Part shown: positions 15,069 to 23,721 of the stretch, piece by piece | Numbering within the stretch: the stretch's first letter is position 1 | Layout: each line of letters begins with the position of its first letter | Origin: Paractinoplanes tereljensis | Lineage (GTDB): Bacteria; Actinomycetota; Actinomycetes; Mycobacteriales; Micromonosporaceae | Direction: 5' to 3' | Assembly: GCF_016862435.1 (NCBI RefSeq) | Contig: NZ_BOMY01000033.1 | Location: 372,001 to 436,000, forward strand | Length of the DNA: 64,000 bases | Notes under the pieces: model-generated | The model's database searches: none | Told to the model about the DNA's origin: nothing | Seen by the model: the letters and a program-made list of their open reading frames with translations, nothing else | Translations under genes and position numbers: made by a program

Positions 15069-17639
15069 GTGACTTCTGAGATCTTGGGCCGCGACACCGA
15101 GCTTGCCGCGCTGACCGCGTTCCGGTCGGCCGACGGCGGCGGGGCCCTGGTGGTCCGGGGCGACGCCGGTGTCGGCAAGAGCGTGCTGCTCGACGCGGTC
15201 GCCACCGCCGGGGACCGGAGGGTGCTGCGGGCGGTCGGCACCGAGGCCGAGTTCGGGCTCGCCTACGCCGGCCTGCATCAGATGCTCTACCCGCTGCTGC
15301 CGCACGCGAGCAGCCTCGACCCGCCGACCCGCACCACGTTCGACACCATCTTCGGCCGGGGCAGCGCGGAACCGCCGTCGGTGCTCGCCCTCGGCGTGGC
15401 CGTCCTCGACCTGCTCGCGCTGGCCGCCGGCACCCAGCCGCTGCTGCTGGTGGTGGACGACGCGCACTGGCTCGACCCCCAGTCGGTGGAGGTGGGCACG
15501 TTCATCGCGCGCCGGCTCAGCGGGCATCCGGTGCGGCTGCTGGTCGCCGTACGCTCCGAAGTGTCCTCGGCCTGGGACGTCGCCGGCCTGCCCTCGTTGT
15601 CGGTGCCGCCGCTCGCCGCCCCGGCGGCGAAGCGGCTGCTGGAGTCCACCGCGCCCGGCCTCACCGAGGCCGCCCGCGACGAGGTGTTGCGCGAGGCGGA
15701 CGGCAATCCGCTGGCCCTGGTCGAGCTGCCCCGGGCGGCGGCCGGCGGGATCGGGATGCCGCTGGCGCGCCGGTTGTTCGGGGCCCGGATCGAGGCGCTG
15801 AGCCGGCCGGCCCGGCAGTCGATGCTGCGGGCGGCCCTGGACAGCGGGTCCCGCTACCGGCTCGACGGGGTCGCTGACGCGATCGCGAGTGGGCTGGTCA
15901 CCGGTGACCTGGCGTTCCGGCATCCGCTGGTCCGCTCGGCGCTGCTCGGCACGGCCACCCCCAACGAGCGCCGGGCCGCCCACCGCGACCTGTCCCACCT
16001 CTATGAACTGGACGCCGAGCGGTACGCCACCCACCTGGCCGCGGCCACCGTCGACCCGGATGAGGAGGTGGCCGAGTCCCTCGAGCTGGCGGCCCGGTCG
16101 GCCAGCGAGCGTGGTGGCGCCGCGTCGGCGGTGGCGATGCTGACCCGGGCGGCCGAGCTGAGCCCGGACGCGTCCGAGCGGTCCCGGCGCCTCGAGGAGG
16201 CGGCGTTCGTGGCGTCCCAGGCGGCCCTGCTCGACCGGGCCGGGGAGTTGCGCTCGGCGGCCGGGGCGCAGTCGCCGGGCGCGGTGCTGACCGAGGCGTA
16301 CGCGGCGCTGTACCGGGACGGGGACGTGCGGGTGGCGCACCGCCGGGTGGCCACGGCGCTGGCCGGCGACGTCGACGCGGGCACCCGCGAGCGACTGCTC
16401 GGTCTGCTGCTGGCGATCAGCCTGTTCGCCGGCGACGAGGGGATGTGGCATGTCACCGAGGAGGTGTTCGCCGGGGCCGGGGATCTGAGCCGGCTGTACC
16501 GGGACGTCTTCGGCGACATCGCGCGGACCGGGCAGGGCGCGGCCGAGCGGGTCCGGGAGGCGTTCGGGCAGGTCGGTGAGGGTCAGCCGTGGGATGTGAT
16601 GCGGCTGGGGGTGGCCGCCTACTACACCGACTGCCTGGCCGAGCATCGTGCCCTGGTGCGGCGGGTGGCCGACCGGGAGGAGCACGGCGGGGCGGTCAGC
16701 AACGCGATGACGCTGCTGCAGCTGGTGATGCTGGACCAGATGACGGCGGGGGAGTGGGACGACGCCCTGGCGACCGGGCGGCGCGGCCTGGAACTCACCA
16801 TCGAGCACGGGTTCGCGCTGTTCGAGCACCAGTTCTACGGGTTCAGCGGGCTGACCGCGGCGTGGCGTGGGGACTTCGAGACGGCCCGGCGGGCCGCCGA
16901 CCGGCTCGACCGCTGGGCGCGGCCGCGCGGCGTCGGCTATCTCACCGAGTTGGCCGAGGCGATCGGCGCGGCGGCGGCGATGACGGCCGGGGACTACGAG
17001 GAGGCGTACGCGTACGCGAGTGGCCTGACCGCGCCGGGCACCTTTACGCCGTACTCGCAATTGTCGGTGCGCACCCTGCTGGACCTGGTCGAGGCGGCCG
17101 TGCACACCGGGCGGACGCCGCAGGCGGACGCGCATGTCGCGGCCGCGGTGGCGCTGGATCTGCCGGCCGTCTCGGGCCGGCTGGCGTTCCTGACCGTGGC
17201 CGCGCGGGCGGTGACGTCCGGCAGCGGTTTCGAGGCGGCGGTGGCGCATCCGGCGGCCGCCCAGTTCCCGTTCGAGCGGGCCCGGGTGCTGCTGGCCCAG
17301 GGCATGTGGCTGCGGCGGCAGCGGGATCGGGTGGCGGCGCGCACGGTGCTCTCCGAGGCAGCCGAGGCGTTCGAGCGGCTGGGCACCGAGCCGTGGGCCG
17401 CGCGGGCCCGTTCCGAGCTGCGGGCGGCCGGCTCCGGCGTTCTGGCCGGTGGCGCGGACGGGCTCACCGCCCAGGAGCGGGAGATCGCCGCGCTGGCCGC
17501 CGGTGGCCTGAGCAACAAGGAGATCGGCGCCAAGCTGTTCCTGTCGCCGCGAACCGTCGGCGCCCACCTCTACCGGGTCTTCCCCAAGCTGGGCATCTCG
17601 TCGCGGGCGTCGCTGCGGGACGCGCTCACCGAGAATTGA
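15069..17639 (+). CDS. LuxR-family regulator with AAA ATPase (LAL type)
   Basis: 856 residues. The N-terminal AAA domain has Walker A RGDAGVGKS near residue 35 and Walker B LLLVVDDAHWLD near 135. A long helical repeat middle follows, and the last 65 residues are a LuxR helix-turn-helix (LTAQEREIAALAAGGLSNKE, then the PRTVGAHLYRVFPKLG recognition part). This is the LAL class of large ATP-binding activators that control sugar or secondary-metabolism operons. GTG 15069 follows a weak AGG. It is divergent from the nucleotidyltransferase pair, and its target is not evident. Confidence 0.9.
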   Translation: MTSEILGRDTELAALTAFRSADGGGALVVRGDAGVGKSVLLDAVATAGDRRVLRAVGTEAEFGLAYAGLHQMLYPLLPHASSLDPPTRTTFDTIFGRGSAEPPSVLALGVAVLDLLALAAGTQPLLLVVDDAHWLDPQSVEVGTFIARRLSGHPVRLLVAVRSEVSSAWDVAGLPSLSVPPLAAPAAKRLLESTAPGLTEAARDEVLREADGNPLALVELPRAAAGGIGMPLARRLFGARIEALSRPARQSMLRAALDSGSRYRLDGVADAIASGLVTGDLAFRHPLVRSALLGTATPNERRAAHRDLSHLYELDAERYATHLAAATVDPDEEVAESLELAARSASERGGAASAVAMLTRAAELSPDASERSRRLEEAAFVASQAALLDRAGELRSAAGAQSPGAVLTEAYAALYRDGDVRVAHRRVATALAGDVDAGTRERLLGLLLAISLFAGDEGMWHVTEEVFAGAGDLSRLYRDVFGDIARTGQGAAERVREAFGQVGEGQPWDVMRLGVAAYYTDCLAEHRALVRRVADREEHGGAVSNAMTLLQLVMLDQMTAGEWDDALATGRRGLELTIEHGFALFEHQFYGFSGLTAAWRGDFETARRAADRLDRWARPRGVGYLTELAEAIGAAAAMTAGDYEEAYAYASGLTAPGTFTPYSQLSVRTLLDLVEAAVHTGRTPQADAHVAAAVALDLPAVSGRLAFLTVAARAVTSGSGFEAAVAHPAAAQFPFERARVLLAQGMWLRRQRDRVAARTVLSEAAEAFERLGTEPWAARARSELRAAGSGVLAGGADGLTAQEREIAALAAGGLSNKEIGAKLFLSPRTVGAHLYRVFPKLGISSRASLRDALTEN

Positions 17640-17715
17640 TACTTGACCTTCACCCTGCGGGAAGCCCCAACGTGGTCCGTGCCGGTCGCCCGACCGGCAC
17701 GAGGAGGGTTGGCCG

Positions 17716-18732
17716 ATGCGGCTGCTGACGATCGGGGCGTTCGCCCGAGAGGCGTCGTTGACGCCGCGGGCGCTGCGTCTCTACGACGAGTCCGGTCTGC
17801 TGGCGCCGGCCGCGGTCGATCCCGACAGCGGCTACCGGTTCTACGAGCCGGCTCAGGTCGAGCGGGCTCGGCTGATCGCCGGGTTGCGCCGGATCGGCAT
17901 GCCGCTGCCCGAGATCAAGACGGTGGCGGCGTTGCCGCCGGCGTCGGTGGCGGCCGCGGTCAACGCGTACTGGCAGGCCGAGACGGCCCGTTCTGAGACG
18001 CGGGCCCGGCAGGTCGCCCTCCTCCTGTCCGATCTGTCCAGGGGAGACACCACCATGTCCGAGATCACCATCCGCTACGCGACCCGCTGTGCGACCGGTT
18101 CCGTGCGGGAAACCAACCAGGACGCCGCTTTCGCCTCCGCCGACGTGCTCGCGGTGGCCGACGGCGGTGGCGGCCCGGCCGGGGCCGCGGCCAGCGCCGC
18201 CGCGGTGGCGGCCCTGTCCGGCACACCGTCGCTGGCGACGCTCGCCGCGACCATCGACGAGGTCGACCGGGCCTGGCGCGGCAAGGCGATCACCACCCTG
18301 ACCGCGATCGTGCGCAAGGGCACCCAGCTGGCCCTGGTGCACATCGGGGACACCCGCGCCTACCTGTTGCGCAACGGGGAGCTGTCCCAGCTGACCCACG
18401 ACCACACGTGGGTGCAGCAGGAGGTCGACCACGGCAAGCTCGCCTTGGCCGAGGCGGCCGCTCATCCGCAGCGGGCGCTGCTGGTGCGGGCGCTGGGCGG
18501 CGGCCCCCAGCCGGTGGAGGCCGACCTGGCCCTGCGCACGGCCCTGCCCGGCGACCGCTACCTGCTGTGTTCCGACGGCCTGTCCGCGATAGTCGACCGC
18601 CTGTCGCTGCACGAGACCCTGACTGCCGTCCCCGACCCGGACACGGCGGCCCAGCGATTGCTGGATCTGGCGCTGGAGGCCGGCGCTCCCGACAACATCG
18701 CCTGCGTCGTGGCCGACTTCGTCCTGGCGTAA
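17716..18732 (+). CDS. MerR regulator fused to a PP2C-type phosphatase
   Basis: 338 residues. Residues 1-110 are a MerR helix-turn-helix (LLTIGAFAREASLTPRALRL, then YDESGLL and SGYRFYEP). Residues 114-338 are a PP2C Ser/Thr phosphatase: VRETNQDAAF, VADGGGG where DGMGG is usual, LVHIGDTRAYLLRNG, CSDGLS and DNIACVVAD. An internal ATG at 18055 (residue 114), exactly at the phosphatase start, has AGGGGAGA eight bases upstream, so a free phosphatase could also be made. The full protein would join a DNA switch to dephosphorylation of Ser/Thr-kinase targets. Confidence 0.88.
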   Translation: MRLLTIGAFAREASLTPRALRLYDESGLLAPAAVDPDSGYRFYEPAQVERARLIAGLRRIGMPLPEIKTVAALPPASVAAAVNAYWQAETARSETRARQVALLLSDLSRGDTTMSEITIRYATRCATGSVRETNQDAAFASADVLAVADGGGGPAGAAASAAAVAALSGTPSLATLAATIDEVDRAWRGKAITTLTAIVRKGTQLALVHIGDTRAYLLRNGELSQLTHDHTWVQQEVDHGKLALAEAAAHPQRALLVRALGGGPQPVEADLALRTALPGDRYLLCSDGLSAIVDRLSLHETLTAVPDPDTAAQRLLDLALEAGAPDNIACVVADFVLA

Positions 18733-18733
18733 G

Positions 18734-18758
18734 GCCCGCAGGGCGCCGCCCTGCGGGC
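18734..18758 (+). terminator. Hairpin terminator after the MerR-PP2C gene
   Basis: GCCCGCAGGGC and GCCCTGCGGGC form a perfect 11-pair stem with a three-base loop, starting one base after the stop codon. There is no U run, as is usual for high-GC actinomycetes. Confidence 0.6.
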
Positions 18759-19207
18759 GACGCCCGGGGATCGGCCCTGCGGACGCCGATCTCCGGCAGA
18801 CCGGCGGGCACCCCAGCGCCCACCTGTCGTTTTGTTGGCACTCCCCGTTTGGCATGCCCATCGGTCGGCACTCCGGACGCGGCCGTCTGGACGCGGCGGT
18901 TCGGGCGCGGCTGCGCGGCCCTCGGCCGTGTGAGATCGGGATTGGCCGCGAGGTTGGCGAGCCGTGCGGCCCGCGGCGCCCCCCAGATGTCGATCTTGCG
19001 GATCTGCTGTTAGGAGCTGACGGCAACTCCGCACACTTGGCGGCGAACTGCCCGAAAAAACGGAAATAGTGGTTCTGTCGGGCGGGCGTTGGCTCCGGAG
19101 CCGGTCAATCGTCCACTTCTGGGACGTGAATCTGGTTGGCGCCCGGGATTCCGCGAGGCCCCGATGCCGGGGCGGGTCGGTCGCAGTCATGGACCGGGAA
19201 GACCACT
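18759..19207. other. Intergenic region without a recognisable gene
   Basis: About 450 bases between the phosphatase terminator and the convergent ArsR gene. Short open frames on both strands show no family resemblance and no good ribosome sites. The part near 18810-19070 is slightly richer in T and A than its surroundings. I see no RNA gene or clear repeat. Confidence 0.5.
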
Positions 19208-19540
19208 TCAATCTTCGAAGCGGGCGGTCCAGTCGGTGAGGAGGGCGGTCATGTAGTCGGCGTTCAGGGTGTAGACGCGTTCTCGGCCCTGCAGGCCGAC
19301 GCTGATCAGGCCGGCTTCCTCCAGCACCCGCAGGTGCCGGCTGGTGGTCTGCCAGCTGTGGTCCATCCGGACGGCGATCTTGCCGGAGACCTGGGAGCCG
19401 CCGTGGGCCAGCAGGGTCACCAGGATCGCCCGGCGGGTGCGGTGTGACAGGGCGGCGAAGACGGTGTCGAGCCGGTCGAGGTCGGCCAGGCCCGGGATCT
19501 GCTCACCCAACGGGCACGAACTCAACCGGCACGAACTCAA
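19208..19540 (-). CDS. ArsR-family winged-helix repressor
   Basis: About 100-110 residues with the ArsR core VFAALSHRTRRAILVTLLA, then QVSGKIAVRMDHSWQTTSRH and LRVLEEAGLISVGLQGRERV. No metal-site cysteines are visible in the recognition helix, so it probably senses something other than a heavy metal. The start is uncertain: ATG 19540 overlaps the upstream gene by 38 bases, while TTG 19510 overlaps by eight. The upstream stretch consists of a 15-base tandem repeat belonging to the preceding gene's tail. It is cotranscribed with the 117-residue protein at 19503-19856. Confidence 0.82.
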   Translation of the reverse strand: MSSCRLSSCPLGEQIPGLADLDRLDTVFAALSHRTRRAILVTLLAHGGSQVSGKIAVRMDHSWQTTSRHLRVLEEAGLISVGLQGRERVYTLNADYMTALLTDWTARFED

Positions 19541-19856
19541 CGGGCACGAACTCGTCGAACTCCAGGCCGCGGGCGGACGGCGCGGGAGTGTGCGGCTCGA
19601 CCAGGGCGGCGAGCCTGGTCCAGATCGGAATGACGTCCGGATGTTCGTGGGCCGGGCCCATCACGCCGGGCACCCAGTGGGTCAGCTCCACGTACCGCAC
19701 CGGGCCGGAGACCGAGCGGAAGAGCGCCGGATCGCCGTCCGCGATGAAGCCCAGGCGGTGCAGGGTGGCCCAGCTCTCCCGGAGCACCTTTTCGAAGTCG
19801 TCCTCCGCGCCGGCCCGCACGTAGTAGGTCCCGAACGTCACCTGATCATCAGCCAT
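19503..19856 (-). CDS. Small alpha/beta-barrel (ABM-like) protein with EFVPV tail
   Basis: 117 residues. The first 90 (VTFGTYYVRAGAEDDFEKVL, then VRYVELTHWVPG) look like a ferredoxin-like dimeric alpha/beta barrel of the antibiotic-biosynthesis monooxygenase or EthD kind; no catalytic residue can be assigned. The C-terminus is three copies of a five-residue repeat, EFVPV, encoded by a 15-base tandem repeat, and overlaps the start of the ArsR gene. The ArsR protein probably regulates this small operon. Function unknown. Confidence 0.7.
   Translation of the reverse strand: MADDQVTFGTYYVRAGAEDDFEKVLRESWATLHRLGFIADGDPALFRSVSGPVRYVELTHWVPGVMGPAHEHPDVIPIWTRLAALVEPHTPAPSARGLEFDEFVPVEFVPVEFVPVG
19508..19552. 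repeat. Three 15-base tandem repeats
   Basis: CAACGGGCACGAACT at 19508-19522 and 19538-19552, with one change (CAACCGG) in the middle copy 19523-19537. It lies across the overlap of two minus-strand genes and encodes EFVPV in the upstream gene. Confidence 0.9.
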
Positions 19857-19964
19857 GCCGCTTACATTAAGCCGATGTGCTTAGAAAAGGAAGTCGGATG
19901 ACGTATGCGGCGGTGGTGACCGGGTGGATAGCGTGATCGCTACCGACGACGGATAGGTGGGGCC

Positions 19965-20732
19965 ATGCAGGGAAAGACGGCGATCGTGACCGGTGCCAGC
20001 AAGGGGATCGGGCTGGCGATTGTGCGAGCTCTCGCCGGGGCCGGAGCCACCGTGATCGCGGCGGCCCGGACCACCACCCCGGAACTGGACACCCTGGTCA
20101 AGGCGGGCGGGGTGCGCTGGGTGCGGTCCGACCTCGGCGACCCGGCGGCGCCGGCGGAACTGGTCGAGGCGGCCGGCGGCGCGGTCGACGTGCTGGTCAA
20201 CAACGTGGGGACGGCGCCGGCCCGGCTCGGCGGGTTCCTCTCGGTCACCGATGCCGAGTGGCAGCGGACGATCGATCTCAACCTGCTCACGGCGGTGCGG
20301 ATGAGCCGGGCCGTGCTGCCGTCGATGGTCGAGCGCGGCCACGGGTCGATCGTGACGGTGGCGTCGGTCAACGCGTCGCTGTCCGACCCGCTGGTCGTCG
20401 ACTACAGCGCGGGCAAGGCGGCCCTGGTGTCGTTCTCCAAGTCGCTGTCCAAGGAGTTCGGCCCCAAGGGTGTGCGGGCCAACACGGTCAGCCCCGGCCC
20501 GGTCGAGACCGACCTGTGGCTCGGCGGCGGCGGCGTGGCCGCGACCGTATCGGCGGGGGCCGGGCTGCGTCCGGAGGACGTGGTGGCGCAGGCCAAGGCC
20601 GGCATCCCGAGCGGGCGGTTCTCCACCCCGGACGAGGTCGCCGCGGTGGTGCTGTTCCTGGCCGGAGACGTGTCCGGCAACGTCAACGGCAGCGACTTCG
20701 TGATCGACGGCGGCCTGCGTCCAATGTGGTGA
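19965..20732 (+). CDS. SDR-family NAD(P)-dependent oxidoreductase
   Basis: 255 residues of classical short-chain dehydrogenase: cofactor motif TGASKGIG (residues 9-16), NNVG, catalytic Ser in ASVNAS and the YSAGK motif with Tyr and Lys, then NTVSPGPVETDL. The length is standard. The ATG at 19965 has GGTGGGG just upstream. It is followed after 12 bases by the membrane-VOC gene, suggesting one transcript. The substrate is unknown, most likely a keto or hydroxy metabolite. Confidence 0.92.
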   Translation: MQGKTAIVTGASKGIGLAIVRALAGAGATVIAAARTTTPELDTLVKAGGVRWVRSDLGDPAAPAELVEAAGGAVDVLVNNVGTAPARLGGFLSVTDAEWQRTIDLNLLTAVRMSRAVLPSMVERGHGSIVTVASVNASLSDPLVVDYSAGKAALVSFSKSLSKEFGPKGVRANTVSPGPVETDLWLGGGGVAATVSAGAGLRPEDVVAQAKAGIPSGRFSTPDEVAAVVLFLAGDVSGNVNGSDFVIDGGLRPMW

Positions 20733-20744
20733 GACCATCGCCGG

Positions 20745-21515
20745 ATGGACCTTGATGTGGTCGCGGTGGTAGCCATCGTCGTCCAGTTGTTCGTCTGCTG
20801 GACGGCCGGCCTGGCGATGCTGGCCCACGCGTTGGAGCGCGGCTGGTTCGGCGGTTCGGGCGGCGGGCTCACCCCGCTCGTCGTCGGGACCGGCGTCCTG
20901 CTGCTGCCCGGCGGCCCGGTGGTGGCGGCGCTGCCCGCCGTGCTGCGCGGCTGGACCACCACGGCCTGGACCCTGGCCCTGCTGGGCCCCGCCATCGCCG
21001 TGGTCCTCGGCCTCTGGTGGCTGCTGAGCAAGCTGACCGAGTCGGCACGCGGGGTCCAGCCCTGGCCGCCGCCGGGCGTGCGGGTGGCGCCCCCGGGACC
21101 GCCGCCCTGGTTCGCCGGCGCGCTCCCCATCACCTTCGTGCCGTCGACCGACCTGCCCCGGTCCCGCCGGTTCTACGCGGCGGTGCTCGGACTGCACCCC
21201 TCCCGCACCGAGTCGTACTCGGCGGGGGAGTCTCCCGCGGTGTGGGTGACCGCGGGCAGCGCGGCGATCCGGATCACCGACGTCGGCGCCGACCTGCGCC
21301 CGCAGCCGTTCACCGTGCTGGGCTGGCAGGTCGACGACCTCCGCGCGGAGATACACACCCTGGTCGCCCGGGGCGTCACCTTCATCCGGCTCGACGGGAT
21401 GGACCAGGACGACGACGGTGTCTGGACCGCACCGGACGGTTCCGGCGTCGCCTGGTTCCGCGACCCGGACGGCAACATGCTGTCTCTCACCGGCCAACGG
21501 CCGCGCGCGGCCTGA
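20745..21515 (+). CDS. Membrane protein with C-terminal VOC (glyoxalase-like) domain
   Basis: 256 residues. Three hydrophobic helices span roughly residues 5-25, 45-65 and 75-95, followed by a Pro-rich linker (WPPPGVRVAPPGPPPW) and a VOC fold from about 128: PITFVPSTDLPRSRRFYAAV, WQVDDLRAEI, WFRDPDGNMLSL. VOC proteins are normally soluble enzymes or antibiotic-binding proteins, so tethering to a membrane segment is unusual. Metal-binding residues cannot be assigned with certainty, apart from a Glu/Asp-rich last strand region. It follows the SDR gene by 12 bases. Confidence 0.8.
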   Translation: MDLDVVAVVAIVVQLFVCWTAGLAMLAHALERGWFGGSGGGLTPLVVGTGVLLLPGGPVVAALPAVLRGWTTTAWTLALLGPAIAVVLGLWWLLSKLTESARGVQPWPPPGVRVAPPGPPPWFAGALPITFVPSTDLPRSRRFYAAVLGLHPSRTESYSAGESPAVWVTAGSAAIRITDVGADLRPQPFTVLGWQVDDLRAEIHTLVARGVTFIRLDGMDQDDDGVWTAPDGSGVAWFRDPDGNMLSLTGQRPRAA

Positions 21516-21962
21516 TCAGCGCAGCGGCCGGGCCAGCAGCCGCCGGCCCTCGTCGGCGAACCCCCGCGCCCGGTAATAGCGGTACAGGTGGGAGACGTCC
21601 ATACCGTTCGGCGCCACCACGATCTCCAGCTGAGCGGCCCCGATCCCGGCAGCCCACCGGGCACTGTCCTCGATCAGCTCGGCGGCCAGCCCGCGCCGCC
21701 GGAACGCCGGCGCCACATACAGATCCTCCAGCTCGGCGATCAGCCCATTTTCGAGGCCATAGCTGGAAGTGCTGATCGCGAACGCCGCGATCTGCTCGTC
21801 CAGCGCGATCACCGCGACGCGCGCGGCGTCGCTGACGAGCAGGTGCCGCAGATGCTCCTCGAGGCGAGCGCGTGGCGTCGCGAACCCGTCCTCGGCATAG
21901 AAGTCGACCGCCAGATCCAGCACGGCCGCGAGATCGGCGGGCTCGGCGGTGCGCAGTGTCAT
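21516..21962 (-). CDS. GNAT-family N-acetyltransferase
   Basis: 148 residues with the acetyl-CoA binding loop VAPAFRRRGLAAELIE (Q/RxxGxG/A type) and the flanking strands LEDLYVAPAF and LEIVVAPNGMDVSHLYRYYR. The substrate is unknown. Its ATG overlaps the stop of the nucleotidyltransferase by four bases (ATGA), so the two are translated from one message. Its stop directly abuts the stop of the membrane-VOC gene on the other strand. Confidence 0.88.
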   Translation of the reverse strand: MTLRTAEPADLAAVLDLAVDFYAEDGFATPRARLEEHLRHLLVSDAARVAVIALDEQIAAFAISTSSYGLENGLIAELEDLYVAPAFRRRGLAAELIEDSARWAAGIGAAQLEIVVAPNGMDVSHLYRYYRARGFADEGRRLLARPLR

Positions 21963-22624
21963 TGCAAACCCCTTTCCCGTACGGCGTAAAGCAGTTGATC
22001 TATCGCTTTTGGGTCTGGGGTTTCCGGGAGCTGGGTGGTGGCCGCCGCAGTGGCCAGGTCGGTCTGCAGTTGGTCGGCCCAGGCCGTTACCTCGGGCCAG
22101 GGCGTCTCGCCGTGCTTGACCGCGAGCAGCCGCTCCCGCCAGGGGCGCACGTCGACCAGGACCTCGCCGGTGCGCAGCACGTGGGCGCCGGCCAGCAGCA
22201 GGCGCAGCATGTGCATGGCCTGCTTGTGGTTGGTGTCGCCGGTGCGTTCGCGGCGGGCGTTGACCCGGTTGAGCTGGTCCCGTGCGTACCCGCCGTAGCT
22301 GGCTGCGACGCGGCGCGACAGGAACGCCGGGCGCACCGCCCGCAAAGCCTCGCCGTCGGCGGTGATGTGTTCGACGAGCGGCGACCAGAGCACTTCCAGG
22401 ACGGTCGGGTTGCCCTGCAGGGCGAGCACGCAGAAGCGCTCGACCTCCCAGGAGAACTCCTCGTCGCGCGGCCCGTCGAGATGGGTCGGCGGCTTCTCGA
22501 CGCCCCAGAAACTGCGGGTCGGCGCGGCGAACACGCCCCGGCGGTCGTGGTCGGACCCGGGGCCGTCGAGGCCGTAGGCCCGGGATCCGACCACGACCGC
22601 GAGGATCGTGTGCCTTTCTTTCAC
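21959..22624 (-). CDS. Nucleotidyltransferase superfamily protein (RlaP/YcgL-like)
   Basis: 221 residues. The start VVVGSRAYGLDGPGSDHDRR carries the GS motif and the two metal-binding Asp residues of a minimal nucleotidyltransferase, followed by helical substrate-binding parts (FSWEVERFCVLALQGNPTVL, KQAMHMLRLLLAG). It resembles the RNA-ligase-associated/YcgL group of predicted nucleotidyltransferases. GTG 22624 is the only plausible start. It is coupled to the GNAT gene, so the pair may modify the same small molecule or RNA; this is inference. Confidence 0.78.
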   Translation of the reverse strand: MKERHTILAVVVGSRAYGLDGPGSDHDRRGVFAAPTRSFWGVEKPPTHLDGPRDEEFSWEVERFCVLALQGNPTVLEVLWSPLVEHITADGEALRAVRPAFLSRRVAASYGGYARDQLNRVNARRERTGDTNHKQAMHMLRLLLAGAHVLRTGEVLVDVRPWRERLLAVKHGETPWPEVTAWADQLQTDLATAAATTQLPETPDPKAIDQLLYAVRERGLQ

Positions 22625-22649
22625 GCCGGGGACCGTACCGTTCGGCGTG
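22622..22649 (-). terminator. Possible hairpin between aldo/keto reductase and nucleotidyltransferase
   Basis: CACGCCG (22622-22628) pairs with CGGCGTG (22643-22649) across a 14-base loop. It lies just past the reductase stop and includes the start codon of the following gene, so it could end the reductase transcript or limit translation of the next gene. Confidence 0.35.
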
Positions 22650-22667
22650 GGTCTGGCGAGAGCGAAT

Positions 22668-23663
22668 TTAGAGGTCGAGGACCGTGCCGTCGATCTCGTC
22701 CAGCTCCTCGGCCGACAACGGCAGGTTGTCCAGGGCGGCGATGTTGTTCTCCAGCTGCTCGACGCTGCTGGCGCCGATGATCAGGCTGGTCATCCGGTCG
22801 TCGCGCAGCGCCCAGGCCAGGGCCATCTGGGCCAGCGACTGGCCGCGGCGCTTCGCGATGTCGTTCAGCGCGTTGATGCGGCCCATCGTCTTGGCGTCGA
22901 GGTTGCTCTCGTTGAGGAAGACGCTGGTGCGCACCCGCGAATCCGCCGGGATGCCGCCCAGGTAGCGGTCGGTGAGCAGGCCCTGCTGCAGCGGGCTGAA
23001 CGCGATGCAGCCGGCCCCGGCCTCCTCGAGGGTGTCGAGCAGGTTGTCCCGCTCGGTCCAGCGGTTGAGGATCGAGTAGGACGGCTGGTGGATCAGCAGC
23101 GGGGTGCCCAGCTCACGCAGGATCTTCGCGGCCGCGGCGGTCTGCGCGGCGGTGTAGTTGCTGATCCCGACGTACAGCGCCTTGCCGGCCCGGACCACCG
23201 CGTCCAGCGCCGCCATGGTCTCCTCGAGCGGGGTGTCCGGGTCGGGCCGGTGGTGGTAGAACACGTCGACGTAGTCGAGCCCGAGCCGCTGCAGCGACTG
23301 GTCCAGGCTGCTGACCAGGTATTTCTTCGAACCCCACTCGCCGTACGGGCCTTCCCACATGTGGTAACCGGCCTTGGTCGACACCACGATCTCGTCCCGG
23401 TAGGGCTTGAGGTCGGTCGCGAGCAGGCGGCCGAAGTTCGACTCGGCGCTGCCGGGCGGCGGCCCGTAGTTGTTGGCCAGGTCGAAGTGGGTCACGCCCA
23501 GATCGAAGGCGCGGCGCACGATGTCGCGCTGCCGGTCGAGCGGGCGGGTGTCGCCGAAGTTGTGCCAGAGGCCGAGCGAGATGGCAGGCAGTTTCAGTCC
23601 GCTGCGCCCGGCTCGCCGGTAGGTCATCGAGTCGTAGCGGTCCTGCTTGGGGGTGTAGGTCAC
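22668..23663 (-). CDS. Aldo/keto reductase of the MgrA/YghZ type
   Basis: 331 residues. The N-terminus YRRAGRSGLKLPAISLGLWH, the HFDLANNYGPPPGSAE active-site region with Asp and Tyr, Lys in VVSTKAGY, and His in YHHRPDPDTPLEE match the family of L-glyceraldehyde-3-phosphate reductases and potassium-channel beta-like reductases. The C-terminal IIGASSVEQLENN binds NADPH. Start GTG 23663. It is divergent from the glycine riboswitch/gcvP unit and not obviously related to glycine metabolism. The physiological substrate is probably a toxic aldehyde. Confidence 0.9.
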   Translation of the reverse strand: MTYTPKQDRYDSMTYRRAGRSGLKLPAISLGLWHNFGDTRPLDRQRDIVRRAFDLGVTHFDLANNYGPPPGSAESNFGRLLATDLKPYRDEIVVSTKAGYHMWEGPYGEWGSKKYLVSSLDQSLQRLGLDYVDVFYHHRPDPDTPLEETMAALDAVVRAGKALYVGISNYTAAQTAAAAKILRELGTPLLIHQPSYSILNRWTERDNLLDTLEEAGAGCIAFSPLQQGLLTDRYLGGIPADSRVRTSVFLNESNLDAKTMGRINALNDIAKRRGQSLAQMALAWALRDDRMTSLIIGASSVEQLENNIAALDNLPLSAEELDEIDGTVLDL

Positions 23664-23721
23664 AACCCCACCCTATGGTTACCCGGTTGCAACAGATCCA
23701 CTGGTAGTTTGGGTGCCAGCC

